NCBI GenBank assembly: GCA_937858775.1
Contig: CALLYX010000369.1
Coordinates: 1 to 5,555, forward strand
Length of the DNA: 5,555 nucleotides
Reading direction: 5' to 3'
Source of the DNA: an uncultured bacterium
GTDB lineage: Bacteria > Auribacterota > Tritonobacteria > UBA1439
Under the pieces are notes generated by a model. That model ran no database searches, was not told where the DNA came from, and was given only the letters and a program-made list of their open reading frames with translations. Made by a program: the position numbers and the translations under genes. Shown in pieces: positions 1 to 5,555 of the stretch (within the stretch, counting starts at the first letter, position 1; each line of letters opens with the position of its first letter).

Positions 1-1
1 C

Positions 2-574
2 ATGGAGACAAGGTCGCTGGACTTCAAGAACGTGATCGTGATGGACGTCAACGAGTCCGTCCTCCCGTCGCTCCGCGGGCCCGACCCGCTCGTCCCGCGG
101 CAGGTGCGGGTGGCCCTCGGCCTCGACCGCGCGGAGCAGGAGGAGGAGATCCAGCGTTACCATTTCACCCGCCTCGTCCGGCACGCCGAACGGGTTCACC
201 TCGTCTACCGCGACCGCGAGGATCAGGACGAGCGCAGCCGCTTCATCGAGGAGCTCGTCTGGAGGGCGCAGCGCTCGAACGGTTCGCTCGACGCGGCGCC
301 GGTGCGCCGGGCGAGGGTCGCGCTCCGTCTCTCCGCGGACGAATCCCCGGTCGAGAAGAGCGACGAGGTGCTGCGCTTCCTGGATGGCTTCCGCCATTCG
401 CCCACCAGCGTCGACGCGTACCTGCGCTGCCCCCTCAGGTTCTACTACGGGCATGTCATGAGGCTCCGGGAGGCGGAGGACCTCCTCGAGGAGCCGGGCG
501 GGGCGGAGATCGGGAGGTTCGTCCACCGCCTCCTGTACGAATCGTTCGCCCCCTTCATCGGGGCCGCCCGCTGA
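2..574 (+). CDS. PD-(D/E)XK nuclease, AddB/RecB-like: helicase-end to first nuclease motifs (5' truncated, frameshifted)
   Basis: This is the middle part of an AddB-type repair nuclease that enters from the left edge; the first ATG is internal, not a true start. Residues 1-22 (ETRSLDF, then VIVMDVNESVLP) match the late motif of helicase-derived domains in AddB-like proteins (usual form LETR-LDF ... NEGVLP). Residues 46-87 (EEEIQRYHFTRLV, then SRFIEELVW) are also typical. At residue 134 SPTSVDAYLRCPLRFYY opens the nuclease domain and supplies its first iron-sulfur cysteine (C143). GRFVHRLLYESF carries the conserved His (H175). The frame then ends at TGA 572-574 in mid-domain, while the rest of the domain continues one frame over. 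Family role: DNA end resection in double-strand break repair, usually with an AddA partner, which is not in the window. The family call is firm; AddB rather than another PD-(D/E)XK helicase-nuclease is inferred. Confidence 0.85.
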   Translation: METRSLDFKNVIVMDVNESVLPSLRGPDPLVPRQVRVALGLDRAEQEEEIQRYHFTRLVRHAERVHLVYRDREDQDERSRFIEELVWRAQRSNGSLDAAPVRRARVALRLSADESPVEKSDEVLRFLDGFRHSPTSVDAYLRCPLRFYYGHVMRLREAEDLLEEPGGAEIGRFVHRLLYESFAPFIGAAR

Positions 575-645
575 TCGACGCGCGTTTCAGGAAGCGGTTC
601 TTCAAGAGGCTGAAATTCCTCTTCGACGAAATCTTCGGGAAGAGG

Positions 646-1203
646 ATGCGGTCGGACGCGTTCATCCTGGAGGATGTCCTCAAGGTCAGGCTCGGCAGGT
701 TCCTCGACGCGGAGGGGAAGCGCCCGCTTGCGGAAATCGTTGCGCTGGAGGAGGGATTCGCCGGGGCGCTTGACGTGGCGGGCGGGGTGTTCCAGTTTAC
801 GTGCAGGATAGACCGGCTGGACAGGGAAGAGGGGGGGGGACTCCTGGTCATCGACTACAAGACCGGCGCCGCGCAGGCGCCCGCCGGCCCGGACGCCCTC
901 GATGCCATGGATATGACGCGCGATTCGATTCTCCGGGCCGTTCGTTCGTTCCAGCTCCCGATCTACAGGCGTTTCGTGTCGGAACGCTTCCCGGACGCAA
1001 AGGTGCGCGCCGCCGTCTACGATCTCAGGGAGCCGGCGATGTTGGACTTCCCGCGGGGCGGAAAGCGCCCCGACGAGGCGAGCGCGCGATGCGACGAGGC
1101 GCTCGCCTTCATCCTCCGCGAGATCACGGATCCGGCGGTGCCGTTCACGAGAAGCCCAGGCCGCGGTTGCGAATGGTGTCCGTTCAAGCTCCTCTGCCGA
1201 TGA
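646..1203 (+). CDS. PD-(D/E)XK nuclease, catalytic C-terminal part (continuation after frameshift)
   Basis: This is the rest of the nuclease begun at position 2. ATG 646 is only the first Met; the frame is already coding from about 562 (GRPLIDARFRKRFF, then FLFDEIFG), so it does not start an independent gene, and no Shine-Dalgarno sequence precedes it. Numbered from 646, RIDRLD (D56) and VIDYKTG (D70, K72) form the D...(D/E)-x-K metal-binding catalytic core, SFQLPIY supplies the downstream Gln motif (Q103), and the C-terminus GCEWCPFKLLCR has three cysteines (C175, C178, C184). Together with C143 of the first part these match the four-Cys iron-sulfur staple of AddB and Cas4-like nucleases. 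The gene ends 85 nt before rplU. If the one-base shift is an error the protein is intact and probably active; if real, the nuclease is broken. A nine-G run at 831-839 is in frame. Confidence 0.85.
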   Translation: MRSDAFILEDVLKVRLGRFLDAEGKRPLAEIVALEEGFAGALDVAGGVFQFTCRIDRLDREEGGGLLVIDYKTGAAQAPAGPDALDAMDMTRDSILRAVRSFQLPIYRRFVSERFPDAKVRAAVYDLREPAMLDFPRGGKRPDEASARCDEALAFILREITDPAVPFTRSPGRGCEWCPFKLLCR

Positions 1204-1224
1204 GGCCCCGCGCGGAGTTCGTCC

Positions 1225-1253
1225 TTGACGGGCCGCCGGGGCGGGGGTAGCAT
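1225..1253 (+). promoter_or_regulatory. sigma70-type promoter of the rplU operon
   Basis: TTGACG at 1225-1230 (5 of 6 to the -35 consensus) and TAGCAT at 1248-1253 (4 of 6 to the -10 consensus, with the key first T, A and last T) are separated by exactly 17 bp. They lie in the only gap upstream of rplU. Transcription would start near 1260 and leave a leader of about 30 nt. That is too short for the structured L21 leader RNA known from Bacillota, and none is seen. The pair is found by eye; no start site is proven. Confidence 0.6.
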
Positions 1254-1277
1254 ATACCCTCGTATTCAACGCCTTTC

Positions 1278-1283
1278 GGGAGG
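1278..1283 (+). promoter_or_regulatory. ribosome binding site of rplU (decides start)
   Basis: GGGAGG lies 5 nt before ATG 1289 but only 2 nt before the adjacent ATG 1286. The spacing and the L21 family N-terminus (M-[YF]-A-I-I) both favour 1289 as the start. Confidence 0.7.
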
Positions 1284-1288
1284 AAATG

Positions 1289-1624
1289 ATGTTTGCTATA
1301 ATCGAGTCGGGTTCAAAACAGTACAAGGTCTCCGCCGGCGATAGAATCGAAATCTACGCCCTTGGCCTCGACCCGGGCAAGGAAGTGGAGTTCCCCAATG
1401 TCCTCCTCGTCGCGGACGGGGAGAAGGTGGTCGTCGGAAAGCCGGTCATAGAGGGGGCGAAGGTCGTCGGAACCGCCGAGGGCGTGAAAAAGGGCGAGAA
1501 GCTCTTCCCCCTTTCGAAGAGGCGCAGGAAGAATTCGCAGCGCCGCATCGGCCACAGGCAGAAGATGAGCGTGGTGCGCATCAAGGAGATCGTGGTCGGA
1601 CAGGAGGCTCGGCATGGCGCATAA
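1289..1624 (+). CDS. rplU: 50S ribosomal protein L21
   Basis: L21 is a 23S rRNA-binding protein of the large subunit. The 111-residue product has the usual bacterial length of about 100-110. It begins [14 protein letters not shown], the family's opening motif (commonly M-Y-A-I-I-x-x-G-G-K-Q-Y), with Ser in place of the second Gly. The basic segment [14 protein letters not shown] at about residues 80-93 is the rRNA-binding signature, followed by VVRIKEI. ATG 1289 is preferred over ATG 1286 on ribosome-binding-site spacing. It is the first gene after the promoter, and its end overlaps rpmA by 11 nt, so the two proteins are probably translated together. No ysxB/prp protease gene lies between rplU and rpmA, unlike in Bacillota. 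Confidence 0.97.
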   Translation: MFAIIESGSKQYKVSAGDRIEIYALGLDPGKEVEFPNVLLVADGEKVVVGKPVIEGAKVVGTAEGVKKGEKLFPLSKRRRKNSQRRIGHRQKMSVVRIKEIVVGQEARHGA

Positions 1625-1865
1625 AAAAGGGATGGGGAGTTCCAGGAACGGCCGGGACAGCAACTCTCAGCGGCTCGGCGTCAAGCGCTTCGGCGGCCAG
1701 GTCGTCGGCAGCGGCAGCATACTCGTCCGCCAGCGCGGCACGCGCATCCTCCCCGGCGCGAACGTCGGCCGCGGGCGAGACGACACCCTCTTTGCCCTTG
1801 TCGACGGCGTCGTGAAATACGCCGGCGCGCGGAAGAAGACGGTGAGCGTGGTGCCGGCCGTCTGA
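1614..1865 (+). CDS. rpmA: 50S ribosomal protein L27
   Basis: L27 sits beside the peptidyl-transferase centre, where its N-terminal tail reaches toward tRNA. The 83-residue product starts [16 protein letters not shown], the classic L27 N-terminus, followed by [11 protein letters not shown] and a [11 protein letters not shown] motif, then the conserved [15 protein letters not shown]. The protein starts directly with A-H-K-K after Met, so it lacks the cleaved N-terminal extension of Bacillota L27, in keeping with the absence of the Prp protease gene. AGGAGG at 1602-1607, inside the end of rplU, gives a 6-nt spacer. The start lies 11 nt inside rplU. Confidence 0.97.
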   Translation: MAHKKGMGSSRNGRDSNSQRLGVKRFGGQVVGSGSILVRQRGTRILPGANVGRGRDDTLFALVDGVVKYAGARKKTVSVVPAV

Positions 1866-1896
1866 ACCGCCGGCGGCCGCGGGTACACGGCGCGAC

Positions 1897-2985
1897 GTGT
1901 TCATAGACACAATCGTGGTGCTGGTGAAGGCGGGCGACGGCGGGAACGGCTGCATGAGTTTCCGCCGCGAGAAGCACGTCCCCCTGGGCGGTCCCAACGG
2001 CGGCGACGGCGGGAAAGGCGGGGACGTTATTTTTTGCGCGGACAACAACCTCTCCACACTTCTGGACTTTTACTACCGCCCTCGCCTCGTCGCCGGGAAG
2101 GGGGAGCACGGGAGAGGCAAGCTCCAGACCGGCGCCAACGGCGGCGATCTCCTCGTCCGCGTCCCAACCGGGACCGTCGTCCGATCCATCCCGGCCGGCG
2201 AAATCCTCTGCGACCTGACGGCGGACGGGCAGCGCTTCGTCGCCGCGAGGGGAGGCGTGGGGGGGCTCGGGAACGCGCGTTTCAAGAGCCCCACGAACCG
2301 CGCCCCCAGGACCGCCACGAGGGGCGGGGCGGGCGAGGAGGCGACGCTCCGGCTCGAACTGAAGACGATCGCCGACGCCGGCCTCGTGGGATTGCCGAAC
2401 GCGGGGAAGTCTACGCTCATATCGAAGATCTCCGCCGCGAGGCCGAAGATAGCCGCCTATCCGTTCACCACGCGCGAGCCGCATCTCGGCCTCGTCCGCG
2501 TCGGGGACGACCGGTCGTTCGTCGTAGCGGATATCCCCGGGCTCATGGAGGGGGCGCACCGGAACGTCGGGCTGGGGCACGAGTTCCTCCGGCACATCGA
2601 GCGCACGCGGGTGCTCCTCTTCGTGCTCGACATGGCCGCTGTAGACGGGCATGACCCGGTCGCAGCGCTCGCCACGCTCGAGCGCGAGCTCGCCCTTCAT
2701 CAGCCGGCGATGCTGGAGAAAAAGAAGATCATCGCCGCGAACAAGATGGATCTCCCCGGCGCGGACGAGCGGCTGAGGGCGCTGAGGGCGGCGCGCGGCG
2801 ACTGTCGCGGGGCGATACACCCGATCTCGGCCCTGACCGGAAAGGGGGTCCGGGGGCTCGTCGCGGCCCTCGCGGGGCTGCTCTGCGCCGCCGAGGGGCC
2901 GCCGGGAGGGCCCGGGGGGCGACGCCCGCCGACGCCCGCCGCGCGGCCCCCCCGCATCGCGGGCCGCCGGGACCGGCCGTCATGA
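1897..2985 (+). CDS. obgE: Obg/CgtA-family GTPase
   Basis: Obg is an essential GTPase that binds the 50S subunit, acts late in its assembly and links this to growth control. Of 362 residues, 1-158 form the glycine-rich Obg fold ([38 protein letters not shown]). The G domain follows: G1 GLPNAGKST (165-173), G2 around YPFTT (188-192), G3 DIPG (212-215), G4 NKMD (282-285), G5 SAL (311-313). No OCT-type C-terminal domain is present; instead the last 30 or so residues are a Pro/Gly/Arg-rich tail ([13 protein letters not shown]...). Start: GTG 1897 gives the family N-terminus exactly, and no ATG lies in frame between it and the rpmA stop. No Shine-Dalgarno sequence is visible, so translation may depend on coupling to rpmA 31 nt upstream. 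The stop overlaps proB. Confidence 0.96.
   Translation: MFIDTIVVLVKAGDGGNGCMSFRREKHVPLGGPNGGDGGKGGDVIFCADNNLSTLLDFYYRPRLVAGKGEHGRGKLQTGANGGDLLVRVPTGTVVRSIPAGEILCDLTADGQRFVAARGGVGGLGNARFKSPTNRAPRTATRGGAGEEATLRLELKTIADAGLVGLPNAGKSTLISKISAARPKIAAYPFTTREPHLGLVRVGDDRSFVVADIPGLMEGAHRNVGLGHEFLRHIERTRVLLFVLDMAAVDGHDPVAALATLERELALHQPAMLEKKKIIAANKMDLPGADERLRALRAARGDCRGAIHPISALTGKGVRGLVAALAGLLCAAEGPPGGPGGRRPPTPAARPPRIAGRRDRPS
2921..2940 (+). repeat. tandem 10-bp repeat, two copies, in the obg tail
   Basis: GACGCCCGCC occurs twice in direct succession. The unit is not a multiple of three, so it codes R-R-P-P-T-P-A rather than a repeated peptide. It lies in the low-complexity GC-rich 3' end of obg, among G and C homopolymers, and may reflect slippage. 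Confidence 0.6.
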
Positions 2986-4115
2986 GAACGCAGCTGATTT
3001 CGAAGGCGCGCAGGATCGTCGTCAAGGTCGGGAGCAACATCCTCTCCGACGAGCGCGGGATCCTGAGCGAGAGGTTCATAGCCGACCTCGCCCGCCAGGT
3101 GGCCTCCATCCGCCGCGGGGGCAAGGAGGCGGTCATCGTGACCTCGGGGGCCATCTCGGCGGGGATGGCCCGCCTTGGCCTCCCCCGCCGTCCCAGGCTC
3201 CTCCCCGGCCTCCAGGCCGCCGCCGCGGTCGGCCAGGGCCATCTCATGCACCTCTACGCCGCGGCCTTCCGCGGGGAGGGGGTGGAGGTGGGGCAGATAC
3301 TACTCACCGCCGACGACCTCAAGGCCCGCTCCCGGCATCTGAACGCCCGGAACACCATCATCGCCCTGCTCGACAGCGGCGTCGTTCCCATCATCAACGA
3401 GAACGACACCGTCTCGACCGACGAGATCAAGTTCGGCGACAACGACTGCCTCTCGGCGCTTGTGGCGAACCTCGTTGCAGCGGACCTCCTCGTGATCCTC
3501 ACCGACGCGCAGGGCCTCATGACGGAAGACCCGAAGAAGGGCGGCGGGGAGCTGATCGCGGAGGTGGCGCGCATCGGCCCGGAGATCGAGGCGCTCGCCA
3601 AGGGTGCCGGATCCGACAGGGGCACGGGCGGGATGGTTTCGAAACTCCGGGCCGTGAAGATGGTTGTGTTCTCCGGCGAGTCGGCCGTAATCGCGGACGG
3701 AAGGGAACGGGACATCCTCGCGCGGATCGTGCGCGGGGAGGCCGTGGGGACGTTCTTCCATCCCGCGAAGGAGAGGATGGACGGCCGCAAGCGTTGGATC
3801 GCCTACTTCATCAAGCCGAAGGGGAAAGTCGTCATCGACGACGGCGCGGTGTCGGCGATCCTCCGGAAGGGGACCAGCCTGCTCCCCTCCGGGATACGGG
3901 GGGTGTCGGGGGATTTCAAGAAGGGCGACACGGTCAGCGTCGTCTCAACGGCGGGGCGCGAGGTGGCGCGGGGGCTCACCAACTACTCCGCCTCCGATCT
4001 GCGCCTGATCGGCGGGCGCAAGACCGGGGAGATAAAGGGGATCCTGGGCCGCAAGGATTACGACGAGGCGGTGCACAGGGACAACCTCGTGCTGCTCGGC
4101 GACAGGGGGCAGTAG
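2982..4115 (+). CDS. proB: glutamate 5-kinase (gamma-glutamyl kinase) with PUA domain
   Basis: ProB phosphorylates glutamate with ATP to gamma-glutamyl phosphate, the first and usually proline-inhibited step of proline synthesis; ProA uses the product. The 377 residues match the family (about 367 in E. coli). The amino acid kinase domain (1 to about 265) has RIVVKVGSNIL (11-21), VTSGAISAGMARLG (53-66), the substrate loop PIINENDTVSTDEIKFGDND (136-155), ILTDAQGLMTEDP (172-184) and GTGGMVSKLRA (214-224). S55, D142 and N154 correspond to the E. coli glutamate-binding S50, D137 and N149. A PUA domain follows (about 279-352: KGKVVIDDGAV, KGTSLLPSGI, GEIKGILG). ATG 2982 overlaps the obg stop as ATGA and has no Shine-Dalgarno sequence, which indicates translational coupling. 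Confidence 0.97.
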   Translation: MRTQLISKARRIVVKVGSNILSDERGILSERFIADLARQVASIRRGGKEAVIVTSGAISAGMARLGLPRRPRLLPGLQAAAAVGQGHLMHLYAAAFRGEGVEVGQILLTADDLKARSRHLNARNTIIALLDSGVVPIINENDTVSTDEIKFGDNDCLSALVANLVAADLLVILTDAQGLMTEDPKKGGGELIAEVARIGPEIEALAKGAGSDRGTGGMVSKLRAVKMVVFSGESAVIADGRERDILARIVRGEAVGTFFHPAKERMDGRKRWIAYFIKPKGKVVIDDGAVSAILRKGTSLLPSGIRGVSGDFKKGDTVSVVSTAGREVARGLTNYSASDLRLIGGRKTGEIKGILGRKDYDEAVHRDNLVLLGDRGQ

Positions 4116-4132
4116 CGGCTCGCGTCTCGGTA

Positions 4133-4147
4133 CCGGCGGCCCGCCGG
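4133..4147. repeat. short GC-rich inverted repeat between proB and proA
   Basis: CCGGCGG and CCGCCGG flank one C. A realistic hairpin would be a 5-bp stem (CCGGC/GCCGG) with a 5-nt loop. No T-run follows, so this is not a recognisable intrinsic terminator. It could fold in the mRNA of the 93-nt gap or be chance in GC-rich sequence. Confidence 0.35.
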
Positions 4148-4192
4148 CCCCGCATGCGTGCCGGGGGATCGACGCGCCGGGGGGGCTTCACC

Positions 4193-4199
4193 GAGGAGG
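4193..4199 (+). promoter_or_regulatory. ribosome binding site of proA (decides start)
   Basis: GAGGAGG lies 9 nt upstream of ATG 4209. It rules against the longer GTG start at 4158 in the same frame, which has no such site and would add 17 residues without family resemblance. Confidence 0.75.
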
Positions 4200-4208
4200 C
4201 GCATCGGC

Positions 4209-4667
4209 ATGACAGGCATCAGGGCGTACGTGGAGGATCTCGGGCGAAGGGCGCGCGCGGCCTCGACCCTCCTCGCCGCGGCATCCACCGGGGACAAAAA
4301 CGCGGCGCTCCTCGCCATGGCGGACGCCGTCGAGGGCGGGTCGAGCGCCATCCAGGCGGCGAACCGCGAGGATGTCGAAGCCGCGGAGAGGGCGGGGGTC
4401 GCGGCGGCGGTCCGGCAGCGCCTGGCCCTCGGGCGGAAGGGGGTCGCGGAGATCTGCAATGGGCTGAGGCAGGTCGCCGCCCTCCCCGATCCGGTGGGGG
4501 AGGTGCTGGCGGAGTGGGAGAGGCCGAACGGCCTGAAGATCAGCAAGGTCCGCGTCCCGATCGGCGTGATCGCCATGATCTACGAGGCGCGCCCGAACGT
4601 GACGCCCGACGCCGCCGCGCTATGCGTCAAGTCCGGAAACGCGGTGATCCTGCGCGGCGGACGCGAG
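4209..4667 (+). CDS. proA: glutamate-5-semialdehyde dehydrogenase, N-terminal third, interrupted at about 4667
   Basis: ProA reduces gamma-glutamyl phosphate with NADPH to glutamate-5-semialdehyde, the second proline step, directly after ProB. Residues 1-153 are clear ProA: NREDVEAAE (52-60), RLALGRKGVAEICNGLRQVA (71-90), LPDPVGEV, RPNGLKISKVRVPIGVIAMI (105-124), YEARPNVTPDAAALC (125-139) and KSGNAVILRGGRE (141-153). The family then expects a segment such as A-x-x-S-N and about 260 more residues, including the catalytic Cys region. Instead the frame reads V-V-G-H-D and runs open to 5174 as antisense of an unrelated minus-strand coding region. The listed end is where homology stops, not a stop codon. 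As written the product would lack the catalytic half. The break is most likely an assembly chimera; a real disruption is the alternative. Confidence 0.93.
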
Positions 4668-4674
4668 GTCGTAG
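4660..4674. other. junction between proA and foreign sequence
   Basis: On the + strand ProA resemblance ends at ...ILRGGRE (to 4667). On the minus strand aldolase-like resemblance (...DDIMTYDL) reaches the same point, ending at 4668-4670 or a few bases beyond. Both fit the bases around GCGAGGTC, so the join is within a few bases and may use short shared sequence. No terminal inverted repeats or target duplication are visible here. Confidence 0.75.
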
Positions 4675-4829
4675 GTCATGATGTCGTCGCGGGTCACGAG
4701 TTCCGGCGCCAGCGAGCGCGACAGCAGGTAGCGGTCGGCGTGCAGCGGGTGCCGTGCGCTGACGTGACCGAAGCCGTCGAGCACGCCGAGGCCGGCGAGA
4801 ATCCGGTTGCCCGCGACGATGTCGTCGAG
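4668..4829 (-). pseudogene. class II aldolase/adducin-like fragment (N-terminal end)
   Basis: In the minus-strand frame that opens at 5312, residues about 162-215 read LDDIVAGNRILAGLGVLDG, FGHVSARHP, then DRYLLSRSLAPELVTRDDIM and TYDL. This is the N-terminal pattern of class II aldolase/adducin-domain proteins (commonly ANRILA..GV.D.FGHVS.R.P....LLSRS.AP..VT..DI...DL). These are metal-dependent sugar-phosphate aldolases or related enzymes of unclear substrate. Only about 54 of some 200-250 residues are present. The fragment has neither its own start, being fused in frame behind a ferritin-like segment, nor its end, being cut at about 4668 where it meets proA. It is probably foreign to the + strand cluster. 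Confidence 0.75.
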
Positions 4830-5312
4830 CAGGGTGCGCAGGTGCACGTTCACCTGGTACTCGCCGCCCAGCTTCTCCTTCAGGTAGCGGGCGAAGACCT
4901 CGACATGGCGGGCTTCGTCCATCACCTGAGTGCTCGCGTACATCTTGGCGTCGTACCACGGCACGGTCTCGACGATCTTGGCGGTGCAGATCAGGGCGCC
5001 CTGCTCGCCGTGGAGGAACTGGCTGAGCATCCAGTTGCGGCCTTCGATGCCGAACTGCAGCCATTCCTTGTCGCCCCACTTCTGCACGCACTGACGCGCG
5101 GTGAATTTTTCCAGGCGATAAATCGAATCGACAACACCGTCGGCGTCCTCCATGATGCAACACTGACCTATTGAGAACGTCTGGCAGTTGATGGCGTAAC
5201 GGCTACCCTCTTCGACACACATGACCGCCGTGCCCGCCCAGCCCAACGAGCGATACACCTGCTGTAGGGCCAGCGGCGCGTTGCTGGCGTTGATCGCGCC
5301 GGCGCGACTCAC
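4815..5312 (-). CDS. ferritin-like diiron protein fragment with unassigned N-terminus
   Basis: Numbered from GTG 5312, residues about 77-166 resemble ferritin-like/AurF-type diiron proteins: QKWGDKEWLQFG, then WMLSQFLHGEQGALICTAKI (94-113), VPWYDAKMYASTQVMDEARH (117-136), VEVFARYL, and VNVHLRTLLDDI (154-165). E103 and the E133-x-x-H136 motif would be the first-half iron ligands. The second helix pair with its ligands is missing, because after LLDDIVA the frame passes into an aldolase-like sequence. Residues 1-68 (SRAGAINASNAPLALQQVY...) I do not recognise; they may be the true N-terminus or another joined piece. The GTG has GGAG (bases 5319-5322) 6 nt upstream, a plausible ribosome binding site. 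Such proteins can be oxygenases or oxidases; no substrate can be inferred. The frame stays open to 4620, where it is antisense to proA. Confidence 0.6.
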
Positions 5313-5555
5313 GACCTGCTCCAGATCTCGATGACGGGGTCAAAGTGCTGGCCGCGGTCGGCTGGGACCGTCAGACAGTCACAAGCTCACCGAGTCCCTC
5401 ACCGCACATCGCCGATGCTGCTCCCAGGTTTGTCGCGTAGAAGAGCAAATCGGAACGTCAGCCCCGTCCTGCTACCGGCGACGCCCAAGGCCGGGAGCAC
5501 CACCGGAGACTGTTCGGACGCTGCTGCTCCTGGCCTGGCCACCACACGCCTCACA
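5313..5555. other. right end without a supportable gene
   Basis: No frame here is convincing. On the minus strand a 26-codon open stretch (about 5386-5309) reads ...VPADRGQHFDPVIEIWSRS and stops at TGA 5311-5309, overlapping GTG 5312 as GTGA. This looks like a natural gene end, and G-x-x-F-D-P also occurs near the C-terminus of HD-GYP proteins, but it is too short to assign. A 51-codon minus-strand frame (5554-5399) resembles nothing I know. No repeats, tRNA or terminator were seen. Confidence 0.4.

Noticed and set aside
1254..1288. L21 leader or other riboswitch before rplU
   Set aside because: The predicted leader is about 30 nt with no room for a structured element and no terminator-like hairpin.
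445..1326. 293-codon open frame on the minus strand
   Set aside because: It is antisense to the nuclease gene, covers the promoter and start of rplU, and has no recognisable domain.
1681..2820. 379-codon open frame on the minus strand
   Set aside because: It lies entirely opposite rpmA and obg, which have complete family motifs. Its product is Arg/Pro/Ala-rich with no motif, the expected antisense shadow in GC-rich DNA.
4133..4147. Intrinsic terminator after proB
   Set aside because: The palindrome is short and has no following T-run. proA follows at once and is expected in the same operon.
3794..4681. 295-codon open frame on the + strand overlapping proB and proA
   Set aside because: It is out of frame with both well-supported genes and yields a Gly/Arg-rich product typical of a GC-rich shadow.
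4660..4832. Insertion sequence or transposon disrupting proA
   Set aside because: No transposase, terminal inverted repeats or target-site duplication are visible; the sequence on the right is made of metabolic gene fragments.
4668..5174. Continuation of the ProA frame as a long C-terminal domain
   Set aside because: After residue 153 nothing resembles ProA, and the opposite strand carries recognisable aldolase and ferritin-like motifs. The openness is a by-product of antisense GC-rich coding.
5399..5554. 51-codon minus-strand open frame at the right edge
   Set aside because: Short, no motif, no clear ribosome binding site, and compatible with chance at this GC content.

Overview
The window looks like a bacterial chromosome segment of high GC content. 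It carries a compact, co-directional core gene cluster on the + strand: the C-terminal part of a PD-(D/E)XK (AddB/RecB-type) repair nuclease, rplU (L21), rpmA (L27), obgE/cgtA, proB and the first third of proA. The order rplU-rpmA-obg-proB-proA is common in many bacterial phyla, with nadD and rsfS often following, so it does not fix the taxon. Strong GC bias, G-rich codons and a Pro/Arg-rich Obg tail suggest a high-GC, possibly uncultured lineage. I cannot place it further.

Bases 1-1203 hold the nuclease, which is split by an apparent one-base loss in a G run near 560-563. Bases 1204-1288 hold a good sigma70-like promoter (TTGACG, 17 bp, TAGCAT) and a Shine-Dalgarno sequence. Bases 1289-4115 are a tight operon: rplU and rpmA overlap by 11 nt, obg follows after 31 nt, and obg and proB overlap as ATGA. 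After a 93-nt gap with a small GC palindrome, proA starts at 4209 behind a perfect GAGGAGG.

The right-hand 900 bases do not continue this cluster. ProA homology stops abruptly at about residue 153 (about 4667), far short of the usual roughly 415-420 residues and before the catalytic Cys. From there the minus strand encodes two unrelated fragments in one open frame: the N-terminal part of a class II aldolase/adducin-like protein (about 4668-4829), and upstream of it part of a ferritin-like diiron protein (about 4815-5108) with an N-terminal stretch of unknown nature (to 5312). Each fragment is cut at a point of short shared sequence. The most economical reading is a chimeric contig end made of pieces from other genomes, although a true rearrangement cannot be excluded from sequence alone. 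Bases 5313-5555 hold no convincing gene.

In the intact part, two large-subunit ribosomal proteins that lie close to the peptidyl-transferase side of the 50S subunit are co-transcribed with Obg, a GTPase that monitors 50S assembly. They are joined to the first two steps of proline synthesis from glutamate (ProB kinase, then ProA reductase). No novel defence system, mobile element, CRISPR array or RNA gene is visible.
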